From contig NC_088318.1 of assembly GCF_910592395.1 (NCBI RefSeq), positions 8,434,349 through 8,498,348 of the forward strand: a DNA stretch of 64,000 bases, in the 5' to 3' direction. Source of the DNA: Lineus longissimus (Eukaryota; Nemertea; Pilidiophora; Heteronemertea; Lineidae). Below are positions 47,691-57,868 of the stretch, one piece after another (the stretch's first letter is position 1; each line of letters starts with the position of its first letter). The translations under genes were made by a program, and so were the position numbers. The notes below the pieces were generated by a model, which saw only the letters and a list, made by a program, of their open reading frames with translations, searched no databases and was not told the DNA's origin.

Positions 47691-48340
47691 TAAACTTATG
47701 TGGTGTGATGTCCGAGGGCAGGGGAGGTTCCCTACTGATTTTGGACCGAACCCAAAATCAAACAATGCTGCCAGGCCGCCATCTTTGTTTTTCGCATTCC
47801 CCTCCACAACTCAAAAACCGAGTAAGTGACAGATCTGGAACTTCTGTGGTGTGATGGCCTAGTGTGGGGAAGGTTCCCTATCAATTTTATACCCAACTCA
47901 AAATCAAACATGGCCACCAGGCCGCCATCTTCGTTTTTGCTTTCCCCCATAATTCAAGAACATTTAAAGTGAGAGACCTTAAACTTATGTGGTATGATAT
48001 TCGAGTGTAGGAAAGGTTCCCTATCAATTTTGGACCCGACCCAAAATCAAACGACCGCCAGACCGCCGTTTTTGTTTTTTCGCATTCCGCTCCACAACTT
48101 CAAAACCGGGTGAAACTTCTTTGGTGTGATTACCTCAGATAGGGGAGGTGCCCTATCGATTTTGGACCTGACCCAGAGTCCAGCATGGCTGTCACTTTTG
48201 TTTTCCACATTCCACGCCATAACTAGAGACTGACCTGTAGCTTTTATGATGTGATGGCCTAGTGTAGAGGAGTTTCAATATCAATTTATGACCTGACATA
48301 AAATCCAATTTGGCTGGCAGATTTCTTTTCCACCCAACAA
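47691..48340 (+). repeat. degenerate 125-147-bp tandem repeats
   Basis: The phrase GTGGTGTGATG recurs near 47701, 47848, 47990, 48122 and 48247. Each is followed by GGTTCCCTATC, then CAAAATCAAAC, and GCCGCCATCTTTG with decreasing fidelity. Confidence 0.75.
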
Positions 48341-48675
48341 CTTCAGTTTAGTGGAAGCCAGAAACATCTCTGGTGCCCACGGAGCAGGGGGCCGGCATAC
48401 AATGCAATTTGCTTATGCAATTATCAATTATATCTTTTGCCCCGCAAGGACATGCCTAGGTAACATAGTTTGGGCAACTGTGTGGTCGTAGTGCTTATGG
48501 TATTTCGGTGGTCACTGGTGAAGAGACGTCTTTATCTTTTGACATGCCCAGGCCCAGAGGTGATGAGATGTCGAAAGTCTTTCCGTATGACCAGTACATG
48601 CAGTGATGCTTTTGGCAAATTTCCATCAGTGTGTGATGAACCCTTATGGTAGCTTAGCCGAAAATTTACAGGTGT
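48341..48675. other. unassigned sequence before DIRS
   Basis: No gene recognised. Confidence 0.35.
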
Positions 48676-48862
48676 ATTTTATGTCGTTCATACTCTACCC
48701 AGCTCAGACTTTTGCATGTGTACTCTTATTGGACACACCCGAGGAAAAATTAATCTATTCATAATAGAAAAATGATTAGCTTGTTCACGTAGCTCGACCT
48801 AGGCGGCGCCCTAATACAGCCTCTGCCTCGTGAAAGCCGCCATTCCTCAGTACTTTTTCCTC
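48676..48862. repeat. DIRS left inverted terminal repeat
   Basis: From ATTTTATGTCGTTCATACTC to CCGCCATTCCTCAGTACTT. Its interior (GTGTACTCTTATTGGACAC, GCCTCTGCCTCGTGAAAGCC) is the inverse of the right repeat. Confidence 0.9.
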
Positions 48863-49157
48863 GGCGTTTTGTAAAACACAACTCGCAGAGTTTCTCCCTG
48901 AAATTCTGCTAAATTAGAGCTGTTCAGGTTAAAGAAGGACCTCCCGAGGACACCTCTTGCTTGAAGATATTATCTGGACGCGGGTGAGATCTTTCCTTTT
49001 TCTTTTTCTCCCCGGTTTTTGCCTTTGTGAGTGGTTTTTATCCACTCAAAATTATATCAAGTTCCAGTATCTTCCCGGGCTTCTGGTCACGTGACCCAAA
49101 TGAGAAAACATAAGTTCACTGCTGCGTAGCTGTATATATATTTTACATTATCAGAAT

Positions 49158-51668
49158 ATGTTAGGATGGTTCTATTCCAATCCTTCTTATCTTCTTTACT
49201 CTTTTCTCTGGGGTTTCCGCCGTGTCCTCCTGGCCCTCCTTCCCTTCCGGATTGGTAATGGCCGGGTGTCCAGTGTGTTGGGGATTCATAGTCCCCCCTT
49301 TCTTTCCCTGGGTCAGGGTACTGACAAGTCAGTCCCTGTTGAGTCGGGCAGTTCCGCCCCCGGGGTGACTTCTCCTTCTCTCGGTACTTCCGGGAAGAAG
49401 TTGAAGAAGTCTGTGCAGAGAGGGCCTAGAAAGCCTGGTCGGGGGAAGACTTCGTCCCCCCTCCCTTTCCTCCGCCAGGACCCCCGCGAGAATTCGTCCG
49501 CCCCCCTTCCTCAGCGGGCAGGACGCCCGTGGGGACTCTGGACGTTTTACGTCCCGATCCCTCCACGATCCCTCCACGTGTCCCCCCCACCTTGGGTGCG
49601 GTTATGCCGACCGTTTCGCCGGTACGCCCCACCCTGTCCCATCTGGTCATACTGGGGTTGAGGACGGGTTGGTTTCACAGACTCGCCCCCCTCCCCCCTT
49701 TCCCATGCCTGCCCCATGGGAGATCCTTCGGGACCCTCGTCTGACTTCATCCGCTGGCCTTACGGCTGATCAGAGGCAGATGATTCAGCCCCTCACGGAT
49801 CACCTGGAGAGTAAGAATCTCCGGGATCAGGCAGTGACGCGCTAGGGCGAGCGGCCGGTGGCTTTTGACCTAGGTCATCAGCCCATGAAATGCGAATTAT
49901 CTGACTTGCATTCCCCTTCCGGCCCGGCCACGCAGGCCGATTTCCACTCGGGGAGTGAGGACCCCACCATGGTGGCGGGCATGCGCGATCTTCGCGCTCT
50001 AGTTCGGCAGTATGTGCCACTAGAGTCTTGGCCTCTCCCGACGGTTAACTTTCAGTCGGGTCCTCTTCGATCTCATTGGGGATTCCTCCGAGCAGGAACC
50101 GGACGCGATCCCGGACAGGGCATTCCAAGAATTGCCCCGTCCTTGGCCCTGATTCGAGCCTTCTCGTGGTTGGACTCGGCTCTCAGGGACACAGCTCCGT
50201 CCTGCGGGGGTCACCAGCACGCCTTGGTCTCGACTTTACTGTCGACCGGGCCAGGCGCCTGGACGCAAGCTGGGATGACATTCAGCTCAACGGGTTGGTA
50301 CCCCCCAAAGTCCTTGCATCTCCGTCCGTCAAAGACGCAAAGAACGATGAGGCCCTGGCCAAGGAGGCTCAGGCGGTGTTGTCGTACGCCGATCTGTCCC
50401 TCTGTGCCCTGTCCAGGTCGTTGGCAGCCGACGCGTCAGAGGACCAGCGCATTCTTGCCCTGTCCCTCCAACAGTCTCTGCAGCACGCCAGTGATCTGGC
50501 TGCGAAGCAGGCTGCTAACGTGGTGCTTAAGCGCCGGGACCTGCTTATTGAGGGGTTAAGCATGGTCCGTGCCCGGTTTTTGCAGGGGGCGTTAAGGACC
50601 GCCCCTTCGGGCGGCCCTTTACTATTCCACCTTAGATGCAGTTTGACCGAGAGACTGCTTCGGCTCCTAAGGCCGCCCCCCGCCCGCGGTCCTCTTCTTG
50701 GTCCGTGGGCAGGTTTCGTCAGGCGGAGAATCGACGCCCCCGATGCTCCTCAGCCCCTCGTTGGTCCTCGTCTTCGCGGGGCTCCTCTTCCTTTCGTGCC
50801 AGGGCAGGCAGAAACTGAGGCTCCCTCCCGAGGCTCCCTCCCGAGGCTCCCTCCCGAGGCTCCCTCCCGAGGCTCCCTCCCGAGGCTCCCTCCCGAGGCT
50901 CCCTCCCGAGGCTCCCTCCCGAGGCTCCCTCCCGAGGCTCCCTCCCGAGGCTCCCTCCCGAGGCTCCCTCCCGAGGCTCCCTCCCGAGGCTCCCTCCCGA
51001 GGCTCCCTCCCGAGGCTCCCTCCCGAGGCTCCCTCCCGAGGCTCCCTCCCGAGGCTCCCTCCCGAGGCTCCCTCCCGAGGCTCCCTCCCGAGGCTCCCTC
51101 CCGAGGCTCCCTCCCGAGGCTCCCTCCCGAGGCTCCCTCCCGAGGCTCCCTCCCGAGGCTCCCTCCCGAGGCTCCCTCCCGAGGCTCCCTCCCGAGGCTC
51201 CCTCCCGAGGCTCCCTCCCGAGGCTCCCTCCCGAGGCTCCCTCCCGAGGCTCCCTCCCGAGGCTCCCTCCCGAGGCTCCCTCCCGAGGCTCCCTCCCGAG
51301 GCTCCCTCCCGAGGCTCCCTCCCGAGGCTCCCTCCCGAGGCTCCCTCCCGAGGCTCCCTCCCGAGGCTCCCTCCCGAGGCTCCCTCCCGAGGCTCCCTCC
51401 CGAGGCTCCCTCCCGAGGCTCCCTCCCGAGGCTCCCTCCCGAGGCTCCCTCCCGAGGCTCCCTCCCGAGGCTCCCTCCCGAGGCTCCCTCCCGAGGCTCC
51501 CTCCCGAGGCTCCCTCCCGAGGCTCCCTCCCGAGGCTCCCTCCCGAGGCTCCCTCCCGAGGCTCCCTCCCGAGGCTCCCTCCCTCCGAAATTGAGGCTCC
51601 CTCCCTCCAGCCCAAGCGACCCTTCCAGGCAAGAGGGGTCGCGGGGGCAAACACAAGTGACTTTTTAG
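49158..51668 (+). pseudogene. DIRS gag-like region
   Basis: This would make the nucleic-acid-binding structural protein of the element. Open pieces are 49158-49661 (basic, Pro/Arg-rich), 49858-50559 and 50076-51668. The last contains a plausible helical gag domain (SWDDIQLNGLVPPKVL; ASEDQRILALSLQQSLQHAS; KQAANVVLKRRDLLIEGLSM) followed by the 13-bp repeat array. A basic Gly/Arg/Lys-rich end (RGRGGKHK in one frame, near 51630-51657) would suit RNA binding. Frame changes separate the pieces, so no full protein can be made. Confidence 0.65.
50817..51583 (+). repeat. perfect 13-bp minisatellite, 59 copies
   Basis: The unit GAGGCTCCCTCCC is repeated without any visible change across 767 bp (59 x 13). 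Since 13 is 1 mod 3, every reading frame cycles through the same 13-residue peptide (LPPEAPSRGSLPR on +, GREPREGASGGSL on -) with no stop. A partial degenerate copy follows (51591-51606). Confidence 0.97.
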
Positions 51669-51848
51669 TCCGTCCTCCTGCGCCTACAGGTGGTGCCCCC
51701 ACGGATGTCGCCGTGGGGGCAGGCTGCGCCATTTCGCGGCATTTTGGGATCAGTGGTGTGAAAAAGGCTCCCCCGTACCGGATATGCTCTGCCACGGTGT
51801 CTGCTTGGACTTTTCTCATCCCCCCTACGACTACAATTCCCACCCCGG

Positions 51849-52670
51849 TTGTCCCCCCTTAGACCCTGCCAGGGCTCTAGCCCTGCGCACAGAGGTTCTC
51901 TCCCTCCAGAAGGAGGCTGTGAGAGTGTTGGCTTTTACAGCCACATCTTCTTGGTCCCTAAGAGGTCGAGGAAGTGGAGACTGGTCATCGATCTGTCCAG
52001 CTTGAACCGGTTCCTTCGGGTGCCCAGCTTCAAGATGGGGACAACCAGATCGGTAGCAGCTGCGGTGTAGCCCAACGATTGGGCAATCTCGCTGGATCTT
52101 CAGGACGCGTATTTTCACGTTCCTGTCCATTCAGATTTTCAACCCTTCCTTCGGTTTTACTTCGAGGGAAAGGTTTATCAGTTCCAGGCTCTTCCTTTCG
52201 GCCTCGCTTCCGCACTGCTTATTTTCACTACAGTTGTCAAGGCGTTCGCCGCGCCTTTTCACGCCATGGGCTTCAAGCTCCATTGCTATCTCGATGACTG
52301 GCGGCTTCGTTACCAGGCTCTTTGCCGTCTGGGAAAGCAGGCAAAGTTCTTGCTTCAGATAACCAGGCGAGCGGGGAGGCTCTTAAATTTAGACAAGTCT
52401 GAGCTAAATCAATCTCAGGACTATGTCTTCGTGGGTGTGCGCTTTCGCACACAAGAGGGCCTCATGTCCCCCCCACCGGACCGGATCCTCAAGATCCGAT
52501 CCCTGGTCGGGGTATTTCGCCGTCAAGACAGCGTCTCAGCTCGACGGTTTCTATCCCTGCTGGGCCTGCTCAATTCGGCGGGTTACCAGGTCCCTCTCGG
52601 CCGCCTGTACATGCGCCCCCTCCAAACTTCTCCTCCTCTCGAGTTGGCGACCCTTTTCAAACCCTCTTGA
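51849..52670 (+). pseudogene. DIRS reverse transcriptase
   Basis: One frame with a single in-frame TAG at 52068-52070. Motifs in order: FLVPKRSRKWRLVIDLSSLN, NDWAISLDLQDAYFHVPVH (first catalytic Asp), FQALPFGLASA, CYLDDW (catalytic pair, codons about 52287-52301), then LLNLDKSELNQSQDYVFVG and RRFLSLLGLLNSAG. The YLDDW form and the downstream recombinase identify the DIRS type. The frame ends at 52670 just before RNase H, which is in the +1 frame. Confidence 0.88.
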
Positions 52671-53026
52671 TCGTCAAATTTTCATCCTGAATTCTCTCCT
52701 GGAGGAGGTGTGGAGGTTCTTGGGGTCAGAGACGAAGCTCCTCCGCGGAGTGCAGCTCAGTCCTCTGTCCCCTCAGATGTCCCTGTTCACGGACGCCTCC
52801 CTCTATGGCTGGGGCGCCCATCTGAACGAAGGGGATCTGACCACCAAGGGCACGTGGTCAGTGGAGGAATCGTGCCTCTTGATCAATATTCTTGCGATGC
52901 AGGCTGTCATCCTGGCGGTGAGGGCCTTCACATCTCGGTTAAGGGGTCACAGGGTTTCTCTCTTCTCCGACAATTAGACAGTGGTCGCTTTTATCCAGAG
53001 ACAAGGGGGGGACGAGGTCCGACACT
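52671..53026 (+). pseudogene. DIRS RNase H
   Basis: FTDASLYGWGAHL with the first catalytic Asp, EESCLLINILAMQAVILAV with the Glu, and SLFSDN with another Asp. A TAG (52975-52977) follows directly, then TVVAFIQRQGG in the same frame, which is the normal continuation. A frameshift follows by about 53020. Confidence 0.83.
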
Positions 53027-53845
53027 TTGTGTCACCTCACTTTGGAGCTCCTGCAGCTTTGTCGCTGCTTGGACATTCAGCTCCTCCCCCGTCACATCCC
53101 AGGCAAGAGACACATCCCAGGCAAGAGACACATCCTTGCCGACGCCCTTTCCAGGGCGGACCCTCTGGTCCAGACGGAATGGACCCTTCACCGCGAAGTG
53201 GTCTCCCGCCTGGCGGGGATGTGGGATGCCCCAGTTGTGGACTTGTTCGCGACTCGGCTAAACAAGAGATTTGCCCTGTATTATTCGCCTCTTCCAGACG
53301 AGGAGGCCATGGGAGTGGACAACCTCTTGGCCTCCTGGGACGGCCTGAATGCTTATGCATTCTCGCCAACCCCTCTGTTGCTTCCAGTACTAAACAAAGA
53401 GGCCAGTTCTCGGGTCAGAGTTTGTCTGATAGCCCCGTGCTGGCCGAACCAGGCTTGGTTCCCGGTCCTGCTCGAGCTCCTGGCGGACCACCCCCGCTGT
53501 CTACCGGGATGGGACCGTCTGTTGTATCACCCGATCGGCCGGGTCTATCATCAAGACTCTTCTTTCTACAGGCTTCAGGAGACTATCGGGTGTTTCCTCC
53601 GAGAGAAAGGCTTTTCAGAAGACGTTATCCGTAAAGTTGCTCGGCCTCAGAGACAGTGTACCCTTGCTTCATACGACAGCAAGTGGGATGTCTTTCGAGA
53701 CTGGTGTAGGGAGTACGGAGTTGCTCCGGTCGCTCCCTCTCTTCCCAACTTCCTCGACTTCTTGAATTTCTTATTCTTAGTCCGGAAGTTTTTGGTTCAG
53801 GGGGTGAAGGGCTATCGCTCTGCCATTTCGGTCACTTTAATTTGA
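53027..53845 (+). pseudogene. DIRS pol C-terminal region after RNase H
   Basis: An open frame of 272 codons continues the RNase H tail (CLDIQLLPRHIPGKRH, ADALSR) into a domain with VVDLFATRLNKR, CWPNQAWFPVLLELLAD and, near the end, the recombinase N-terminal helices (TLASYDSKWDVFRDWC). A duplicated 18-bp piece gives HIPGKRHIPGKRH (53094-53130). The middle part is where DIRS elements often carry a methyltransferase-like domain, but no catalytic motif of that fold was identified. Confidence 0.7.
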
Positions 53846-54603
53846 CCAATTCCTGGCATCCGTCTTGGGATGATGCTGTCTCATCATTGCTTCGCAATAT
53901 GTCTGTGGAGCGTCATCGTTCCATTCAGCTTACCCCCAAATGGGATCTCTCCGTGGTGCTTAGGGCTCTTTATTTTAAACATCTGACTTTTAAGACCGTT
54001 TTTCTTGTGGCTTTGGCCACGGCGAAGAGACGGTCCGAGCTCCATGCCTTAGCCTTTGATAGATTGGCTTTTAATGAGAGGGGCGCGGTCCTAGAATTTG
54101 TACGAGGTTTTCTTGCTAAGAACCAGGCACCGCACACCTTCAGTCGCCCGGTTTTCATTCCCTCCTTTTCCGCTACGGTCTCTAGGGATCTCCCGGACAG
54201 AACTCTGCCCGGTTAGGGCATTGAAATTCTATGTTGATAAGACCAAAGAACCTGCCGTTCGCCTTGGCAGAAAGCGCCTCTTTGTGTCTTATCGAGAGGG
54301 GTTTACTAGGGGGATAGCCGCTGCTACGGTCGCTAGATGGTTAGTGGCCACCATCCAGCTGGCCTATTCTATGACTCTCGTTTCTCCAGAGCTTCGCCGT
54401 CTGGGCCCCATAACAGCCCACGAAATTCGTGCCATTCTACTTCTTTGGCCGAGTATAATTGCGTGGCGCTAAGCGAGGTTTTAGATGCGGCTACGTGGAG
54501 TTCCCACTCCACCTTCTCCCAGTATTATATGCGCGATTGTTCCGCGTTAACAGACGGTATGCTGTCTCTCGGGCCAATTGTCGCAGCTCAGCACGAGGTC
54601 TAG
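53842..54603 (+). pseudogene. DIRS tyrosine recombinase catalytic domain
   Basis: This would integrate the circular cDNA by strand exchange. Catalytic landmarks: AKRRSELHAL with the first Arg (about 54027-54038), AHEIRAI giving His-x-x-Arg (54419-54430), and TFSQYYMR with the nucleophilic Tyr (54523-54528). The domain lies in three frames (53842-54216, 54098-54472, 54337-54603), so at least two indels inactivate it. The copy at 1353-1960 is a diverged relative. Confidence 0.85.
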
Positions 54604-55055
54604 GTGTTTCCCTACCTAGTCCACTCGTCGAATTTCTCCCTCTCCCGGTGTCTTCCTCCCCCCCTGAGTTGTCATGCCCGCACATTCGCCCCGTCCGGGT
54701 ATCTTGGGTTAAGCCCCCTAAGATTCTTGGGGAGTTATTCCGTGGGTCCCCTTTTTGGGGTTCCCCTATTTTAAATCGCAGCATTTCTTGTAATTCCACA
54801 GCGTACGAAATGTGCTGAGCGTTTATCATGTGAGGTAATTCCCCCTTTTCTAGGAGGGGTGGGGTTCCGAGTTTGGCTCGCCTTTGTTTTTTCTCAAAGG
54901 GTCTTTTGGCCATTAGCACGGGTTGCCCCCATGCTTATTTTTCTGGGTTCCCTTGGTCTCACCGTTGGGTTCTGCTATGCAGCTCTGGAGACAGTTCACT
55001 TCACTACATGGTAAGTCACCGTTTACCCACCTTCCAGAGTTGTTGGTATTCGATG

Positions 55056-55150
55056 CAAAAGTTCGACCTGGGCAGAGTATGAACGACATAAAATTTCCAT
55101 TTCCTGTGGAAATGTCATTTTATTAGTTCATACCTACCCAGGTCAGACTA
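55056..55150. repeat. DIRS internal complementary region
   Basis: GTATGAACGACATAAAAT (complement of the left outer end) is joined through TTCCATTTCCTGTGGAAATG to TCATTTTATTAGTTCATACC (complement of the right outer end). This is the template for circularisation in DIRS replication. Confidence 0.88.
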
Positions 55151-55191
55151 CCCGCCCTGCCTGTCCCCACAGCAACGGGACTTACTCTGGC

Positions 55192-55403
55192 GCTCGAGTA
55201 ATAAGTACTGAGTAATGGCGGCTTTCACGAGGCAGAGGCTGTATTGGAGTGCTGCCTAGGTGTAGCTACGTGAACTAGCTAATCATTTTTCTATTATAAA
55301 TAGATTAATTTTTCCTCGGTGTGTCCAATAAGAGTACACATGCAAAAGTCTGACCTGGGTAGGTATGAACTAATAAAATGACATTTCCACAGGAAACGGA
55401 AAA
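55192..55403. repeat. DIRS right inverted terminal repeat
   Basis: Inverse of 48676-48862: GGCGGCTTTCACGAGGCAGA, GTGTCCAATAAGAGTACAC, then outward to AAAATGACATTTCCACAGG. Confidence 0.9.
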
Positions 55404-55840
55404 AGGTGTCGAAGGCTTGAGGGGGGGGGGGTACAAGGTACGAGTTTATAATTGCATTAAAGCACATTATGTCTAGTCAGATCTCAACTCAGTTTCACAC
55501 TCATTATATGCAGCTATATGTATAGCTGCCTACAAGCCTCCAGTTAAAATTTGGCACCAGTCAATCCTGATAATGTAGACACTTAGCTTGCACTTTAGAT
55601 CACAGTCTTTGATTTTTCCCCCTAAACGGAAAATCAATGGAAATGCTTGATATATCAAATAGGGTATTATTGTGAACCATCATGAATTCACTGCCGTCTT
55701 TTGTTGCACCCCCCCCCCCCCCCCCGCATGATGTCCCCGAGACATTGCATTTATGTGAGTAAAACGGCAGTATATTCCTCACGATAGTTATTATCCAGTG
55801 GTAACAGACTGATTAATTATTAGCATTTGCATCTTTTCAG
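55404..55840. other. SPCA intron, unassigned
   Basis: Contains G and C homopolymer runs (about 55422, 55711). No gene. Ends with the ATCTTTTCAG acceptor. Confidence 0.4.
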
Positions 55841-55876
55841 GCTATCGTAATTGTTGTGACGGTTGCGTTCATTCAG
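55841..55876 (+). CDS. ATP2C1: SPCA micro-exon: second transmembrane helix
   Basis: Twelve codons (AIVIVVTVAFIQ), phase 0 at both ends. Acceptor CTTTTCAG, donor CAG|GTAAGA. It continues ..ISITV from the previous exon and precedes EYRSEKSL in the next, giving the conserved TM2-to-actuator junction of SPCA pumps. Confidence 0.93.
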
Positions 55877-56254
55877 GTAAGATTTCTTGGTATCATTCTG
55901 CTAATGATATATTCATTCTACTAAGGATAAGTGGAAGGAGTATAGACTATTGCTAATTCTTTTGATCACTTTGATTTTTTGGTTGAGCTTGTGACCACAG
56001 TGTCTTCTTCAGGTTTTGAAATATTGTACATTGATAACAGAGCTTCTCTACAATGCTGGTCGGACCACACTGAAGGCCTGCTAATAATACACTTTAGTAA
56101 TAATAATTGGATGAAGTAAAATGTTACTAATTATTTTGGTCAACTTTGATTTTTGGGTTGAGCTCGTGACTACATTGACTTCTTCAGGACAAATGATGAC
56201 TTTCAAAAACCAGCAATAAAAGGGTACAACTACAAGTGCAGAAACAACATAATT
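55877..56254. other. SPCA intron, unassigned
   Basis: An imperfect direct repeat (CTAATT..TTTTGGT..TTGATTTTTGGTTGAGCT, about 55950-56000 and 56125-56165) is the only structure noted. Confidence 0.4.
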
Positions 56255-56462
56255 GCAACCATTCAATGTGTCACCCGGGTCTTTTTTGATTTGACCTACT
56301 TTTCAAGGTCACAGAGGTCAAATGTCCTATAAATTGGCCATTTTGGGGAAATTGTAATTGCTTGGACCTACATCAAACCTAACACTACATGACACAATAC
56401 CATGCTCTTCATCCATCTTTCCTCCACATGAGGTGAGCACAATGGCCCTGGCCATTTCATTA
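56255..56462 (+). mobile_element. family B Helitron-like 3' end fragment
   Basis: CAACCATTCAATGTGTCACC start, DR3-type motif near 56307, ends GAGGTGAGCACAATGGCCC. Confidence 0.8.
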
Positions 56463-56639
56463 GAAGGATTGGATGTCGAGATGAAGAGAAAAATTAAATT
56501 TGTACTGATTTGCGCTAGAGGCCACTGAATGATTGTGTAATTTAAATTTGAATTCTGGCTACCGCCAGATGACATCACTTGCTGCGCGCATGTCACGGAT
56601 AGGATCCCTGCGCATACATGGTTGCCCATTCACAATATT

Positions 56640-56945
56640 TTTCTTGGTGAGGATAGCTTTATAAAATCCAGTCCGTTGCCTCATTCAGAATGAAGGCAAA
56701 TGCACTACTCTCGTCCATCTCCCATGCAATGCAGAAAGCCATCGGCAGCATCGCTGGAGCAGTAGATGGCATCTTTTCCTCTTGCAGATGTTTCAAAGAA
56801 TTATTGTCAATTTCCTAAATGAGGAATTTGACTAAGGCTTGGCACACTTACTACAACTGGTACTCGTGCAGTCCTGCTCAGCTTCAGACTGCTGAGCCTC
56901 GGGCGCAGTGGTAGCTGGGCTAGCAGTGCCAGTGGTGCATGGGCT
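56640..56945 (-). pseudogene. possible PHD-like fragment of a LINE ORF1 (weak)
   Basis: The minus strand, in broken frames, reads PATTAPEAQQSEAEQ, CTSTSCSKCAKP and then KDAIYCSSDAADGFLHC. This resembles the Cys-rich PHD-type segment found before the coiled coil in many CR1-like ORF1 proteins. Spacing and frame are damaged. The TTTCAG and GTAAGT flanking the first piece could equally be a chance exon-like pattern. Confidence 0.25.
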
Positions 56946-57868
56946 GAAATATTGATTAATAATATGTTACCCGTTCTAGCAAAACTAGTCGCATGTGACA
57001 CATATGATGAGTCTAAATGACACCAGGAGATAATAGAAGAAATTGATGTCGTCAGATTTTACAAAAGGCAGACAATAGTGAAATGAACAAACAGCCCGTC
57101 TCAACCTGCCAAGCTCAGAGCGGTATGCGACTGATTTTGCTGGAAAGGGTCACATATAGTCCCAAAGCAATAAAGGCAACTTTTAACCACTTTATGGCGC
57201 TTTAGTAAATGGGATGTGTAAAAAAATCTGAATTCAGTTGCAACTACTAAGGTAGATTGGTAAAGTCAAGGCCAAAGTATTGGTGAATGACGTATAGGTG
57301 ATAAAGCCCCTTTGAATAGCCGGCTGATAGTCCTGAGACAACCAGACATCAGAGGGTTAATTTCGATTGGAGTGTAGCAGTTGGCCTTATTTCAGTTGCT
57401 GTCAGTGGCTATCAATATATTCAGGAGGTGACAAATCCCACGGCCACGTGCCGGCAATAGTAACACTGGAGAGTCGACTAGTTTTGTACACATAGGTTTT
57501 GTACACCTGGGGACGAGGTTGGGTGAAAATTTTAACGGGAAACCCAACATAGTTCTGTGGTCAATCTCGTGCCCAGGTGCCCGATCGTAAACATCAGCCA
57601 CACCTTATACGAGGCGCTAAAGGTCACAGAGGTAAAAGTTGGAAAAAACAAAAAATGTGGCACATTTTGTCATTGTTTTACATCGCAACTTCAAAACGTG
57701 GAAAAATGTATGACAGGAAGACCTTCTCCGGGGCACAAAATTTCCTCCCGTTCCAACTTCAGATATGGCCTTAATCAAAACAGATCCAAGTGCTATAATT
57801 CAAAAGCAATTTGATCCAGGGTGTTCATGTTTGATACATTACCTCAATATGTCCTCCAAGCGCATGCT
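56946..57868. other. unassigned non-coding sequence
   Basis: One AAAGGTCACAGAGG motif near 57619 resembles the family A/B core. No gene. Confidence 0.35.

Larger units (their letters stand above)
48676..55403 (+). mobile_element. DIRS-like tyrosine-recombinase retrotransposon, structurally complete
   Basis: About 6.7 kb with inverted terminal repeats (48676-48862 and 55192-55403) and an internal complementary region (55056-55150) containing sequence complementary to both outer ends. This is the diagnostic layout of DIRS elements, which replicate through a circle and integrate with a tyrosine recombinase. The internal order is gag-like, RT, RNase H, a further pol region, then recombinase. All coding parts carry stops or frameshifts. 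No target-site duplication is expected or seen. It lies in an SPCA intron, same orientation as the gene. Confidence 0.92.

Noticed and set aside
50667-51843. Long minus-strand frames (329 and 374 codons) with GREPREGASGGSL repeats
   Set aside because: A 13-bp repeat without stops keeps every frame open; these are shadows of the minisatellite.
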